From the NCBI GenBank assembly GCA_017398245.1, contig JAFQGN010000243.1:1-10820 (forward strand): 10,820 nucleotides of DNA. Reading direction: 5' to 3'. Position 1 is the stretch's first letter. Each line of letters begins with the position of its first letter. This DNA is from Clostridia bacterium. Lineage in GTDB: Bacteria; Bacillota_A; Clostridia; Christensenellales; Aristaeellaceae. A model generated the notes under the pieces. The model saw only the letters and a program-made list of their open reading frames with translations, had not been told where the DNA came from and made no database searches. The translations under genes and the position numbers were made by a program. This document shows, piece by piece, positions 1-6,027 of this stretch.

Positions 1-251
1 CCGGGGCAGTCAACGTGAGCATAGTGACGACGCTCGGTCTGATATTCGACGTGAGCGGTGTTGATCGTGATGCCGCGGGCCTTCTCTTCCGGGGCCTTAT
101 CGATCTGGTCATAACGCATGGCGTCGGCGTTGCCGAACTTGGACAGAACCATAGTGATCGCAGCGGTCAGAGTGGTCTTGCCGTGGTCGACGTGACCGAT
201 CGTACCAACGTTTACGTGAGGCTTATTGCGCTCAAACTTTGCCTTTCCCAT
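1..251 (-). CDS. tuf: Elongation factor Tu, N-terminal part (runs off the window)
   Basis: EF-Tu is the GTPase that carries aminoacyl-tRNA to the ribosomal A site. The 83 complete codons present begin [20 protein letters not shown]. They contain the P-loop GHVDHGKT at residues 19-26, the switch I region with [12 protein letters not shown] at about 59-70, and the G3 motif DCPG at 81-84, where the window ends inside a glycine codon. The start is fixed by the family N-terminus and by a GGGAGGG ribosome-binding site at 260-266, 8 nt upstream. The gene follows tRNA-Gly by 49 nt with no terminator or separate promoter visible between them, so it is probably co-transcribed with the tRNA. It sits downstream of sigH rather than directly behind fusA. 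The rest of the gene lies beyond position 1. Identity is certain; only completeness is unknown. Confidence 0.98.
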   Translation of the reverse strand, partial: MGKAKFERNKPHVNVGTIGHVDHGKTTLTAAITMVLSKFGNADAMRYDQIDKAPEEKARGITINTAHVEYQTERRHYAHVDCP

Positions 252-300
252 GGCGGATTCCCTCCCAAAAATAAGTACTAATGGGGTGAAAAAACGAGTA

Positions 301-375
<75 letters not shown>

Positions 376-398
376 CGTCCCCGCATCATACAAAGAAT

Positions 399-427
399 AT
401 TGTACTGAATGGGGGCCTGTTTGTCAA
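399..427 (-). promoter_or_regulatory. Sigma-A type promoter for tRNA-Gly and probably tuf
   Basis: On the minus strand a perfect -35 TTGACA (422-427) is followed by a 17-bp spacer and a -10 TACAAT (399-404, one mismatch to TATAAT). Transcription should begin near 392, giving a leader of about 18 nt before the mature tRNA 5' end at 374. This is the strongest promoter visible in the window, in keeping with a tRNA and an EF-Tu gene. It lies just downstream of sigH, so it separates the tRNA-tuf unit from the sigH operon. Confidence 0.85.
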
Positions 428-450
428 CAAAAAAATGATTCTATCGCCCG

Positions 451-496
451 GAAAATGCGCTCCGCGAAGATTAACAACGCGTTATTTCGCATTTTC
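451..496 (-). other. Inverted repeat over the sigH stop codon; possible weak terminator
   Basis: The arms GAAAATGCG (451-459) and CGCATTTTC (488-496) are perfectly complementary and flank a 28-nt loop. An alternative inner pairing, GCGAA (464-468) with TTCGC (486-490), competes with it. The arm at 488-496 overlaps the sigH stop codon. On the minus strand a run of seven T (429-435) lies 15 nt past the hairpin, too far for a classical intrinsic terminator. It may still reduce read-through from sigH into the tRNA promoter region. Confidence 0.35.
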
Positions 497-1127
497 AGGC
501 GTTTTCCCGCCTCTCCTCAAGGTATTTTGTCACCTTGCGCTTTACCCTCTGCAGGGCGTTGTCGATGCACTTTGCGTGCCGGCCGATCTCCTCGGAGATC
601 TGCTGGTACGATTTTCCTTCCATATACAGCATGAGAACTTGCTTCTCCAGCGGGCTGAGCACCTTGCCCAGCCGCTCTTCGATCACCCTTCGGTCTTCGC
701 GGCCGATGAACAGATCCTCCGGGTTGGCCTGCTCGGCCTTGGCGATAGTATCGAGCAGAGTGCGGTCGCTGTCTTCATCGTACACCGGGCGGTTGAGAGA
801 AACATAGGAATTGAGCGGAATATGCTTTTGCCGCGTGGCCATTTTGATGGCGGTGATGATCTGGCGCGTGATGCAAAGCTCGGCAAACGCGCGGAAGGAG
901 GAGAGCCTCTCTTCCTTAAAATCGCGCACGGCCTTGTACAGGCCGATCATCCCCTCCTGCACGATGTCCTCGTGATCCGCACCGATGAGGAAATACCCCC
1001 TCGCCTTGGAGCGCACAAAGTATTTGTACTTTTCCAGCAGATGCTCGACGGCCTCGTCGTCCCCCCGCTGACCGAGCTTGACGACCTGCTCGTCCGTCAT
1101 TTCCGCATACTTGTTCCCGTTCAACAT
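495..1127 (-). CDS. sigH: RNA polymerase sigma factor SigH (sigma-H, Spo0H)
   Basis: Sigma-H directs RNA polymerase to genes of the transition to stationary phase, early sporulation and competence in Bacillota. The 210-residue product has the usual length. Region 2 lies at about 30-100, with the core-binding stretch DHEDIVQEGMIGLYKAVRDF at 51-70. Region 4 lies at about 152-205, with the helix-turn-helix GKSYQQISEEIGRHAKCIDN at 171-190 followed by the family's ALQRVKRKV tail. The start is supported by AAGGAG at 1132-1137, although the 4-nt spacing is short. The gene starts 21 nt after the rae1 stop and is the last of the rhaB-mrnC-rlmB-rae1-sigH run. The rlmB-rae1-sigH order matches other Bacillota. 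Whether this organism sporulates cannot be read from the window. Confidence 0.96.
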   Translation of the reverse strand: MLNGNKYAEMTDEQVVKLGQRGDDEAVEHLLEKYKYFVRSKARGYFLIGADHEDIVQEGMIGLYKAVRDFKEERLSSFRAFAELCITRQIITAIKMATRQKHIPLNSYVSLNRPVYDEDSDRTLLDTIAKAEQANPEDLFIGREDRRVIEERLGKVLSPLEKQVLMLYMEGKSYQQISEEIGRHAKCIDNALQRVKRKVTKYLEERRENA

Positions 1128-1148
1128 TTTTCTCCTTAATGCCGGGGA

Positions 1149-1697
1149 TTATTCCTCTCCCCTGCGCATTTTTTCCAGCTTCGCGCGCATCTCCTCGGGC
1201 AGGCGGTCCATCACGGTGGAGCCGCCGCCGCGCACAGCCTTCACGGGCAGGACCCGCCTTTGCACATCGGGGTTGCGCATGGTGTCGATCTCATGCAGAA
1301 GCTCCCGCGCAGAAATGCGGATGGCCCCGCGCCCCATGGCGATGGTCTGCTCGATGGAATCGCTCGTGGCCACGCGCACGATAAGCTTCCCGTACGCCGC
1401 CTTTTCGCTCACCTCGTCGCAGAGGCGCTCGATATAGTGGTCGGCCGTTTCGCCCTTGCGGGTGAAGACGACCTCCAGCGTGGCGGGCACCTGTTCGACC
1501 GTCCGGGCGATGCGCTCGCTCTTCCATGCGTCGAACACCAGCACGATCTTCTGCCCGGTATAGCCGGCGTAATCGGCCAGCGCGTGGATCAGGTCGTCGC
1601 GCGCATCGGCCAGAGGGGTATTTTTGAGTTTCCCGCGCCACGCATTGAGCACGTTATAGCCGTCCACAATGAGCAGCGCGGGCACTTCCTTTGCCAT
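1149..1697 (-). CDS. rae1: Ribosome-associated endoribonuclease Rae1 (YacP, NYN/PIN domain)
   Basis: Rae1 (YacP) is a PIN-like NYN-domain nuclease that in Bacillus subtilis enters the ribosomal A site and cleaves certain mRNAs during translation. The 182-residue product has the family's acidic residues: D12 in IVDGYNVLNAW, D56 in VLVFDAW, E83 and D86 in KGETADHYIE, and D113 in VATSDSIEQ. The C-terminal 30 residues are basic (for example MRAKLEKMRRGEE). Its ATG overlaps the rlmB stop by one base (TAATG at 1695-1699 on the minus strand), so it is probably translated by coupled re-initiation. sigH follows after 21 nt. The rlmB-yacP-sigH order is conserved in Bacillota, which supports the identity strongly. 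Its mRNA targets here are unknown. Confidence 0.94.
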   Translation of the reverse strand: MAKEVPALLIVDGYNVLNAWRGKLKNTPLADARDDLIHALADYAGYTGQKIVLVFDAWKSERIARTVEQVPATLEVVFTRKGETADHYIERLCDEVSEKAAYGKLIVRVATSDSIEQTIAMGRGAIRISARELLHEIDTMRNPDVQRRVLPVKAVRGGGSTVMDRLPEEMRAKLEKMRRGEE

Positions 1698-2695
1698 TAC
1701 AGTTCTCCGCGCGTCTTGCGGATCTCATAAAGCAGGATGCCGGCCGCGACCGACGCGTTGAGGGATTCCATGCCGTTGGACATGGGCAGAGACAGGGTCC
1801 TGTCGCAATGGGAGCGGACCAGCGGGCTCACGCCGTCGCCTTCGGAACCGATGACCAGGCAGATGGGGCCGCTCAGGTCGGTCTCATACACGCTTTCGCC
1901 CTCGGCGTCGGCGGCCATCAGCCAGATACCCGCTTCCTTCAGGATTTCGACCGTCTGGCGCAGATTGCCGACCTTAGCCACTGCGATGTGCTCCAGTGCG
2001 CCTGCGGCAGCCTTTACCGCAGCGGGAACCAGGCCCGCGGCACGCCTTTCGGGCACGATCACGCCGTGCGCGCCCGCGCAGGCGGCGCTGCGCAGGATCG
2101 CGCCCAGGTTATGCGGATCGGTCACGCCGTCGAGGATCACGAAGAACGGATCTTCGCCGCGCTCGGCGGGGATGGCCATGATCTCCTCCAGAGTGGCGTA
2201 TTCGGCGGCAGAGGCATACGCGAGCATGCCCTGATGGTTGGAATAGATCGCATCGAGCCTGTTACGCTCCACTTCCTGCACCACGATGCCAGCGGCGCGC
2301 GCACGGGCGATGATCTCCAGCGCGGAGCCGGTCAGGCCCTTGGCCACCAGCAGCTTTTCGATATGGCGGCCGTTCAGGATCGCTTCGCGGATCGGATTGC
2401 GGCCGGCAAGGATGTTTTCCAGATTGGCGGGCTCGCCGTAGACCGGGGCGTAGGAAGGCCTCGGCCTGGGCGCGCGCGGCGCCGGAGCGCTCTTGGGGCC
2501 GCGCGGCGGGCGATCCGCCTTCGGGCCGGGCTTGCCGTAGGGCTTCTTCGGCGCGGAAGTGCGCTCTTCATAAGACCTCTTGGAGCCGAAACCTCCGCGC
2601 TCTCCGCGCGGGGCATAGCCCTTGGAGCCGTACTCTTTTCCTCCGCGGGGGGCGCCGGGGCGTCCTCCGCCTTTGCCGTTGCGATATTCAGGCAT
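1697..2695 (-). CDS. rlmB: 23S rRNA (guanosine-2'-O-)-methyltransferase RlmB, SpoU/TrmH family, with long disordered N-terminus
   Basis: RlmB methylates the ribose of a guanosine in the 23S rRNA P-loop (G2251 in E. coli numbering) using S-adenosylmethionine. The 332-residue product has a substrate-binding domain at about 92-168 and a SpoU methyltransferase domain at about 185-325. The SpoU domain shows the knotted-fold motifs DPHNLGAILRSA (193-204), VIGSEGDGVSPL (281-292) and LPMSNGMESLNASVA (303-317). Residues 1 to about 85 are an extension rich in Gly, Arg, Pro and Lys, which makes the protein longer than the usual 240-250 residues. The start is supported by AAGGAG at 2705-2710 with a 9-nt spacer, inside the end of mrnC, which it overlaps by 8 nt. 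It could have broader TrmH-type specificity, but the operon position favours RlmB. Confidence 0.93.
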   Translation of the reverse strand: MPEYRNGKGGGRPGAPRGGKEYGSKGYAPRGERGGFGSKRSYEERTSAPKKPYGKPGPKADRPPRGPKSAPAPRAPRPRPSYAPVYGEPANLENILAGRNPIREAILNGRHIEKLLVAKGLTGSALEIIARARAAGIVVQEVERNRLDAIYSNHQGMLAYASAAEYATLEEIMAIPAERGEDPFFVILDGVTDPHNLGAILRSAACAGAHGVIVPERRAAGLVPAAVKAAAGALEHIAVAKVGNLRQTVEILKEAGIWLMAADAEGESVYETDLSGPICLVIGSEGDGVSPLVRSHCDRTLSLPMSNGMESLNASVAAGILLYEIRKTRGEL

Positions 2696-3113
2696 TGTCT
2701 TTATCTCCTTCGTTCGTTGAAATTATCTCATCCATATGTGCAAGGATCTCGCACATCAGCTGATCTATCCTGTCTGTTTTTTCCTGTATGTACAGCCAGC
2801 CCAGCAAGGCTTCCAGACCCGTCGCGCGCTGATACTGCGCCGGGTCTGCGTTCTTGGGCGGGCGCTGCTTTGTGTTGCGCGCGCGGCGTACCACATCGCG
2901 TTCCTCGTCCGTGAGCATCTCTTCCACAAAGCCCAGCGCTCGGGACTGCGCCTTTGCGCAAACCCTTTTACTCGCCGAAAGCTGCAGCTGCTTCATCGGT
3001 CCGCCGGCCACAAGCAAACGGCGGCGGATATAAAAATCGTAGATCGTATCGCCCAGAAACGCCATTTCCAGCGAACCGGCCAGCCTTTCGATCTTATCTT
3101 CCACTCTTGCCAT
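2688..3113 (-). CDS. mrnC: Mini-ribonuclease III
   Basis: Mini-III is a dimeric RNase III catalytic domain without the double-stranded-RNA-binding domain; in Bacillota it trims the ends of the 23S rRNA precursor. The 141-residue length fits. The signature helix MAFLGDTIYDFYIRRRL at 17-33 carries the catalytic D22, and RATGLEALLGWLYI at 96-109 carries the metal-binding E101. The middle is basic (KQLQLSASKRVCAKAQ). The ATG overlaps the stop of the rhamnulokinase gene by one base (TGATG), with GGAGG at 3118-3122. It overlaps rlmB by 8 nt downstream. In most relatives cysS lies just upstream of this gene; here a rhamnulokinase takes that place. Confidence 0.94.
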   Translation of the reverse strand: MARVEDKIERLAGSLEMAFLGDTIYDFYIRRRLLVAGGPMKQLQLSASKRVCAKAQSRALGFVEEMLTDEERDVVRRARNTKQRPPKNADPAQYQRATGLEALLGWLYIQEKTDRIDQLMCEILAHMDEIISTNEGDKDNA

Positions 3114-4597
3114 CAGGCCTCCATGCGCCTAAGCAGCCTTGCGTACGCATCGTCCCACATGGCCTCGCAGCCCTTCTCGGGCATGTAATCTTCCGTCGGG
3201 AACGACCTTGCCACCACTTCGCGCATCTCGTTCATGTTGGCGATATCGCCCATGGCCATCGCCTGCACCAGCACATTGCCGATAACGGTGCCCTCGCTCG
3301 GGCCGGTCACGACCGCGCGGCCGATGGCGTTTGCGGTCATCTGGTTGAGCATGGTGTTCTTGCTGCCGCCGCCAACAATATGCAGCACGTCGATCCTGTG
3401 GCCCAGCAGCTTCTCTTCCATCTGCTCCACGGCCCAGCGATACTTCAGCGCAAGGCTTTCGTAGATCACGCGGCAGATCTCGCCCTTGGTCTGCGGAACG
3501 CGCTGGTTCGTCTCGGCGCAATAGGCCTGAATACGCTCGGGCATGCCGCCGGGCGCGAGGAAGCGCTCATCGTCCACATCCAGCACGGCGATGAACGGCT
3601 CGGCCTGCTCGGCCAGCAGCATCAGCTCGCCAAAGCCCTCGGTTCCGCCCTGCCTGTCCCATTCGCGCTTGCATTCCTGAATGATCCACAGGCCCATGAT
3701 GTTCTTGAGCAGCCTCGTGGTGCCGCAGATGCCGCCTTCGTTGGTGTAGTTCAGCTCCATAACTTCCTTCGTGCACAGCGGCTGCGTCACCTCTGCGCCC
3801 AGCAGAGACCACGTGCCGGAGCTGATATAGGCGAAATTCTTTTCCTTCGCCGGAACGGCCGCCACGGCGGAGGCCGTATCGTGCGAACCGACCGCCACCA
3901 GCGGGATGCGGCTCATGCCGGTCTCCTCGGCGATATCGGCCAGCAGCTGTCCGCGCATCGCGCCGCTCTGCTGGATGCCCGTGAGGAAATGCGTGGGGAT
4001 ATCCAGCTTCCTGAGCAGCTCCTTATCCCAGTCGCGCGTCACGGGGTTGGTCATCTGGCTGGTAGAGGCAATGGTATATTCCGTCGCCATCTCGCCGGTC
4101 ATGAAATAGCCCAGAAGGTCGGGCATAAAGAGCATGGTCTCAGCGTTGTCCAGCGCGAAATCGCCCTCATGGCGCATCGCCAGCAGCTGATAAAGCGTGT
4201 TGAACGTCTGGAACGCAAGGCCGGTGCGCTCAAAGATCTCCTCCTTGGAGACCATGGAGAACGCCTTTTCGCGCATATTGTCGGTGCGGCTGTCGCGGTA
4301 ATGCACCGGAAGGGACATCAGCCTGCCCTTTTTATCGAGCATGCCGTAGTCCACGCCCCAGGTATCGATACCCATGCTGTCCAGCGCAAGGCCCTGATGC
4401 CTCGCCTTGAGCAGCGCCTGCTTCATCTCAAAAAAGAGGCGCGGCACGTCCCACACAAAGCGGCCGGCCATCGTCACCGGGTCGTTGGAAAAACGGTGCA
4501 GTTCCGTAAGGTTGAGAGTATTTCCGTCAAACTCGCCCAGCATGGCCCGTCCGCTCGACGCGCCGAAATCAAACCCGAGCAGGTTGCGCTTCTTCAT
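3113..4597 (-). CDS. rhaB: Rhamnulokinase (FGGY carbohydrate kinase family)
   Basis: Rhamnulokinase phosphorylates L-rhamnulose at O-1 with ATP in L-rhamnose breakdown. From the chosen start at 4597 the product has 494 residues, usual for FGGY kinases. The N-terminal nucleotide motif LLGFDFGASSGRAML is at 5-19. The family stretch with IDTWGVDYGMLDKKGRL and PVHYRDSRTD follows, then GTWSLLGAE mid-protein and the C-terminal FGGY-domain segment IVGGGSKNTMLNQM with GPSEGTVIGN. An upstream in-frame ATG at 4621 would add eight residues, but AGGAGG at 4606-4611 sits 8 nt before the 4597 ATG and decides the start. The stop overlaps mrnC by one base. No rhamnose isomerase, aldolase or transporter is nearby, so the substrate rests on sequence alone; a related FGGY sugar kinase is possible. 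Confidence 0.9.
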   Translation of the reverse strand: MKKRNLLGFDFGASSGRAMLGEFDGNTLNLTELHRFSNDPVTMAGRFVWDVPRLFFEMKQALLKARHQGLALDSMGIDTWGVDYGMLDKKGRLMSLPVHYRDSRTDNMREKAFSMVSKEEIFERTGLAFQTFNTLYQLLAMRHEGDFALDNAETMLFMPDLLGYFMTGEMATEYTIASTSQMTNPVTRDWDKELLRKLDIPTHFLTGIQQSGAMRGQLLADIAEETGMSRIPLVAVGSHDTASAVAAVPAKEKNFAYISSGTWSLLGAEVTQPLCTKEVMELNYTNEGGICGTTRLLKNIMGLWIIQECKREWDRQGGTEGFGELMLLAEQAEPFIAVLDVDDERFLAPGGMPERIQAYCAETNQRVPQTKGEICRVIYESLALKYRWAVEQMEEKLLGHRIDVLHIVGGGSKNTMLNQMTANAIGRAVVTGPSEGTVIGNVLVQAMAMGDIANMNEMREVVARSFPTEDYMPEKGCEAMWDDAYARLLRRMEA

Positions 4598-4605
4598 GCG
4601 AAAAA

Positions 4606-4611
4606 CCTCCT
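4606..4611 (-). promoter_or_regulatory. Shine-Dalgarno site that sets the rhaB start
   Basis: On the minus strand this reads AGGAGG and lies 8 nt before the ATG at 4597. The alternative ATG at 4621 lies upstream of this site and has no comparable site of its own, so the shorter 494-residue product is preferred. Confidence 0.85.
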
Positions 4612-4643
4612 GTGCCGCCAATGGTCATATTCAGCCACATATA

Positions 4644-4652
4644 AGTATACCA
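4644..4652 (-). promoter_or_regulatory. Extended -10 promoter for the rhaB-mrnC-rlmB-rae1-sigH run
   Basis: On the minus strand the sequence TGG-TATACT gives an extended -10 element (TG at 4651-4652, TATACT at 4644-4649). No good -35 is seen at 17 bp; a poor TTGCTG lies 15 bp upstream. Transcription would begin near 4637, leaving a leader of about 40 nt before the rhaB start. The 13-nt context TTTGTGGTATACT recurs at 6134-6146. The promoter borders the DnaA-box cluster, whose nearest box ends about 60 bp upstream of it. Confidence 0.6.
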
Positions 4653-4754
4653 CAAAATGCCGCACAGCAAAAGCCCTTCCCTGTTTCCTCTGCTAATGTT
4701 AACCTTTTCCGTTATCCACATGCCAATGTGGATAAACTTGTGGATAACTTTATT

Positions 4755-4784
4755 TTGTAATATTTGCGAAATTTTCTGTATAAT
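4755..4784 (+). promoter_or_regulatory. Candidate rightward promoter inside the DnaA-box cluster
   Basis: TTGTAA (4755-4760), an 18-bp spacer and a perfect TATAAT (4779-4784) form a plausible plus-strand promoter within the AT-rich patch. A transcript would cross the other DnaA boxes and could end at the bidirectional terminator near 5143-5175, giving a non-coding RNA of about 380 nt. In such AT-rich DNA a chance match is quite likely. Confidence 0.3.
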
Positions 4785-4840
4785 TTCGGTTTTTCACATC
4801 CACAGGGCTTTCCACATTGTCCACATACTTTTCCACAGGT

Positions 4841-4864
4841 TTTTCCCTGTATTCTCAGGGAAAA
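4841..4864. other. Perfect hairpin within the DnaA-box cluster
   Basis: TTTTCCCTG (4841-4849) and CAGGGAAAA (4856-4864) are perfect inverted repeats with a 6-nt loop. The hairpin lies exactly between the TTTTCCACA boxes at 4829-4837 and 4871-4879. No T-run of terminator type follows on either strand, so a structural role in DNA is more likely than transcription termination. Confidence 0.6.
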
Positions 4865-5138
4865 CCCGAGTTTTCCACATGTACCCCCTTGTGGATTACC
4901 GTTATGCACCGCAAGTTATCCACAAGCAGCCGCCCTTTTTATCCTCATCCGCTCATTTCGTTTTCCACAGCCTCTATTTATGTCATATTTTCGTAATATC
5001 TCGTGCATTCTCCTGCGCTTTTCGCCCGTTTCGCGGACTTTTCCGGCATTTCGTCTCTTTTTATGCGGAATTTATTTCAAAAATATTTCTGCATAATTGC
5101 ATAATCCACAACCAGCCCTCTCTATACATTTTGCATAC

Positions 5139-5175
5139 AAAAAGAGCGGAGGAGCATTGCTTCCCCCGCTCTTTT
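5139..5175 (-). terminator. Intrinsic terminator of the HD gene, possibly bidirectional
   Basis: On the minus strand AGAGCGG (5172-5166) pairs with CCGCTCT (5149-5143), with further pairing inward to a small loop, and the stem is followed by TTTTT. It lies 8 to 44 nt beyond the HD gene stop. Read on the plus strand the same stem is followed by TCTTTT, so it may also stop transcription coming from the DnaA-box region. Confidence 0.85.
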
Positions 5176-5182
5176 ACCGTTT

Positions 5183-5773
5183 TCAAAGCCCGAATGTGTT
5201 CTGCGCCGCTTCCGGGAACAGGTCATAAACGGAACGGCCGATACGCCGTTCAAAATCCGCCTTGATATCGAACCACGCCTGCCATTTTTCCCGCATGCCC
5301 GGCGCGACGCCGTGCCGCAGCACCACGTCCACCATGCGCTTTTCCATCAGGCACACGCCCTCGCCCCAGCTCAGCGCGTCGCCCAGCTGCGCAAGGCGGT
5401 CGTAATCGTCAAACGGCTTTTCGGCGATCAGCCTCTTTATCTTTGCCTCTTCCTCGGGCGTGACGTCCTTTTTGCCGAAAAAGTGGTCGTATTCGCCGTC
5501 CGGGAACGAGTGCGTAATGCAGATGCGCGCCGCGCCTTCCCAGCCCTTTTCCATCAAAAGTTCGTACCCGGCGATGACATGATGCATGCCGCGCGGGCCT
5601 TCAAAGCGGCCTATATCGTGCAGAAGGCCGTACACATACGCCTTTTCGTGGTCGATCCCCAGCGCTTTTGCGATCTCGCCGCAGGCCCTTGCCACGCCCT
5701 TGCTATGCTCCCTCCACGGGCCGGGGTTCTTTTCATGCGCCCATTCCAGCAGCGCCGTCGCTTCCTTCAGCAT
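5183..5773 (-). CDS. HD-domain metal-dependent phosphohydrolase
   Basis: HD-domain proteins are metal-dependent phosphohydrolases acting on nucleotides or other phosphate esters. The 196-residue product shows the HD residues in order: H23 (REHSKGVA), H52-D53 (LLHDIGRFEG), H64-H65 (MHHVIAGYELL), H88 (ICITHSFPDG) and D132 (QLGDALSWGEG). It has no signal peptide or membrane segment and should be cytosolic. The exact substrate is not recognisable. The start at 5773 is supported by AGAGGTG at 5781-5787 with a 7-nt spacer. The gene stands alone between the terminator of the tsaD operon and its own terminator. Its promoter may be the distant one at 6134-6142, which would give a repeat-bearing leader of about 355 nt. 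Confidence 0.87.
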   Translation of the reverse strand: MLKEATALLEWAHEKNPGPWREHSKGVARACGEIAKALGIDHEKAYVYGLLHDIGRFEGPRGMHHVIAGYELLMEKGWEGAARICITHSFPDGEYDHFFGKKDVTPEEEAKIKRLIAEKPFDDYDRLAQLGDALSWGEGVCLMEKRMVDVVLRHGVAPGMREKWQAWFDIKADFERRIGRSVYDLFPEAAQNTFGL

Positions 5774-5800
5774 CGAGAAACACCTCTTTTTTCTATTTTT

Positions 5801-5841
5801 GCGAGAACCTTTTTCTTTAGGATAAAGAAAAAGGTTCTCGC
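5801..5841. repeat. Perfect 19-bp inverted repeat upstream of the HD gene
   Basis: GCGAGAACCTTTTTCTTTA (5801-5819) and its exact complement (5823-5841) flank a 3-nt loop. In the HD gene's mRNA this would form a very stable stem ending about 14 nt before the ribosome-binding site. No T-run follows in either direction, so it is not a standard terminator. The right arm is also the start of the 46-bp direct repeat at 5820-5865. Confidence 0.85.
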
Positions 5842-5865
5842 GCTCTCCAAAAAGAAACCGCTATT
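5820..5865. repeat. 46-bp direct repeat, copy 1
   Basis: This stretch (GGATAAAG at one end, GCTATT at the other) is identical over 46 bp to 6028-6073, 208 bp away. It contains the 21-bp core CGCGCTCTCC-AAAAAGAAACC (5839-5859), which also appears in diverged form at 5941-5961. No transposase, target duplication or gene is attached, so it is probably a dispersed intergenic repeat. Confidence 0.85.
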
Positions 5866-5940
5866 GGTACACTACTCCAATCATCTGTCGTCTCTAACAT
5901 TCCATCGCATACGAGTAAACCTTTTAAGAATAGCCCCTCC

Positions 5941-5961
5941 CGCGCCCTCCCCAAAGAAACC
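5941..5961. repeat. Diverged core copy of the same repeat
   Basis: This reads CGCGCCCTCC-CCAAAGAAACC and matches the core of the flanking copies at 18 of 21 positions. Its start lies 102 bp after the core at 5839 and 106 bp before the one at 6047, an almost even spacing. The sequences between the cores show no clear similarity by eye. Confidence 0.6.
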
Positions 5962-6008
5962 CAACAAGTACAAAAACCTGTCGAAAAAATCGGCGGCAGC
6001 AATTGTCC

Positions 6009-6023
6009 GTCGGCACAGCCGAC
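6009..6023. other. Short perfect hairpin beside repeat copy 2
   Basis: GTCGGC (6009-6014) and GCCGAC (6018-6023) pair around an ACA loop, 4 nt before the 46-bp repeat copy at 6028. It has the same design (perfect GC-rich stem, 3-nt loop) as the tandem hairpins at 6221-6293 and may belong to the same mobile-repeat material. Confidence 0.5.
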
Positions 6024-6027
6024 CTTT

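Larger units (their letters stand above)
4712..5110. other. DnaA-box cluster (orphan origin-like or DnaA-titration region)
   Basis: Twelve 9-mers matching or nearly matching the DnaA box TTWTNCACA are seen. Exact TTATCCACA occurs at 4712-4720 (+), 4727-4735 (-), 4739-4747 (-) and 4916-4924 (+). TTTTCCACA occurs at 4829-4837, 4871-4879 and 4961-4969 (all +). One-mismatch sites are 4808-4816, 4817-4825, 4890-4898 (-), 4902-4910 and 5102-5110. The boxes at 4727 and 4739 are direct repeats 3 nt apart. The patch 4748-4794 has only about 10 G/C in 47 bases by hand count, in an otherwise GC-rich window, and 4971-5000 is also AT-rich, so either could be an unwinding element. The stretch from 4650 to 5138 has no credible gene. 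Known replication origins look like this, but dnaA, dnaN and rpmH are absent and gene direction does not change across the cluster. It could also be a regulatory or titration site. Confidence 0.8.

Noticed and set aside
1691..2914. 407-codon open frame on the plus strand opposite rlmB
   Set aside because: Mirror frame of a well-supported gene, with no recognisable domain.
2954..4696. 580-codon open frame on the plus strand opposite the rhamnulokinase and Mini-III genes
   Set aside because: The opposite strand encodes recognisable proteins over the whole length; the plus-strand product is rich in His, Arg and Ala with no known motifs, typical of mirror frames in GC-rich DNA.
4657..5265. Open frames of 202 and 110 codons on the plus strand across the DnaA-box cluster
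   Set aside because: The products are low-complexity Phe/His/Pro strings produced by repeated TTTTCCACA boxes, and the longer one overlaps the HD gene.
5801..5841. Intrinsic terminator before the HD gene
   Set aside because: The stem is perfect, but neither side has a following T-run, and on the minus strand it lies just before a good ribosome-binding site.
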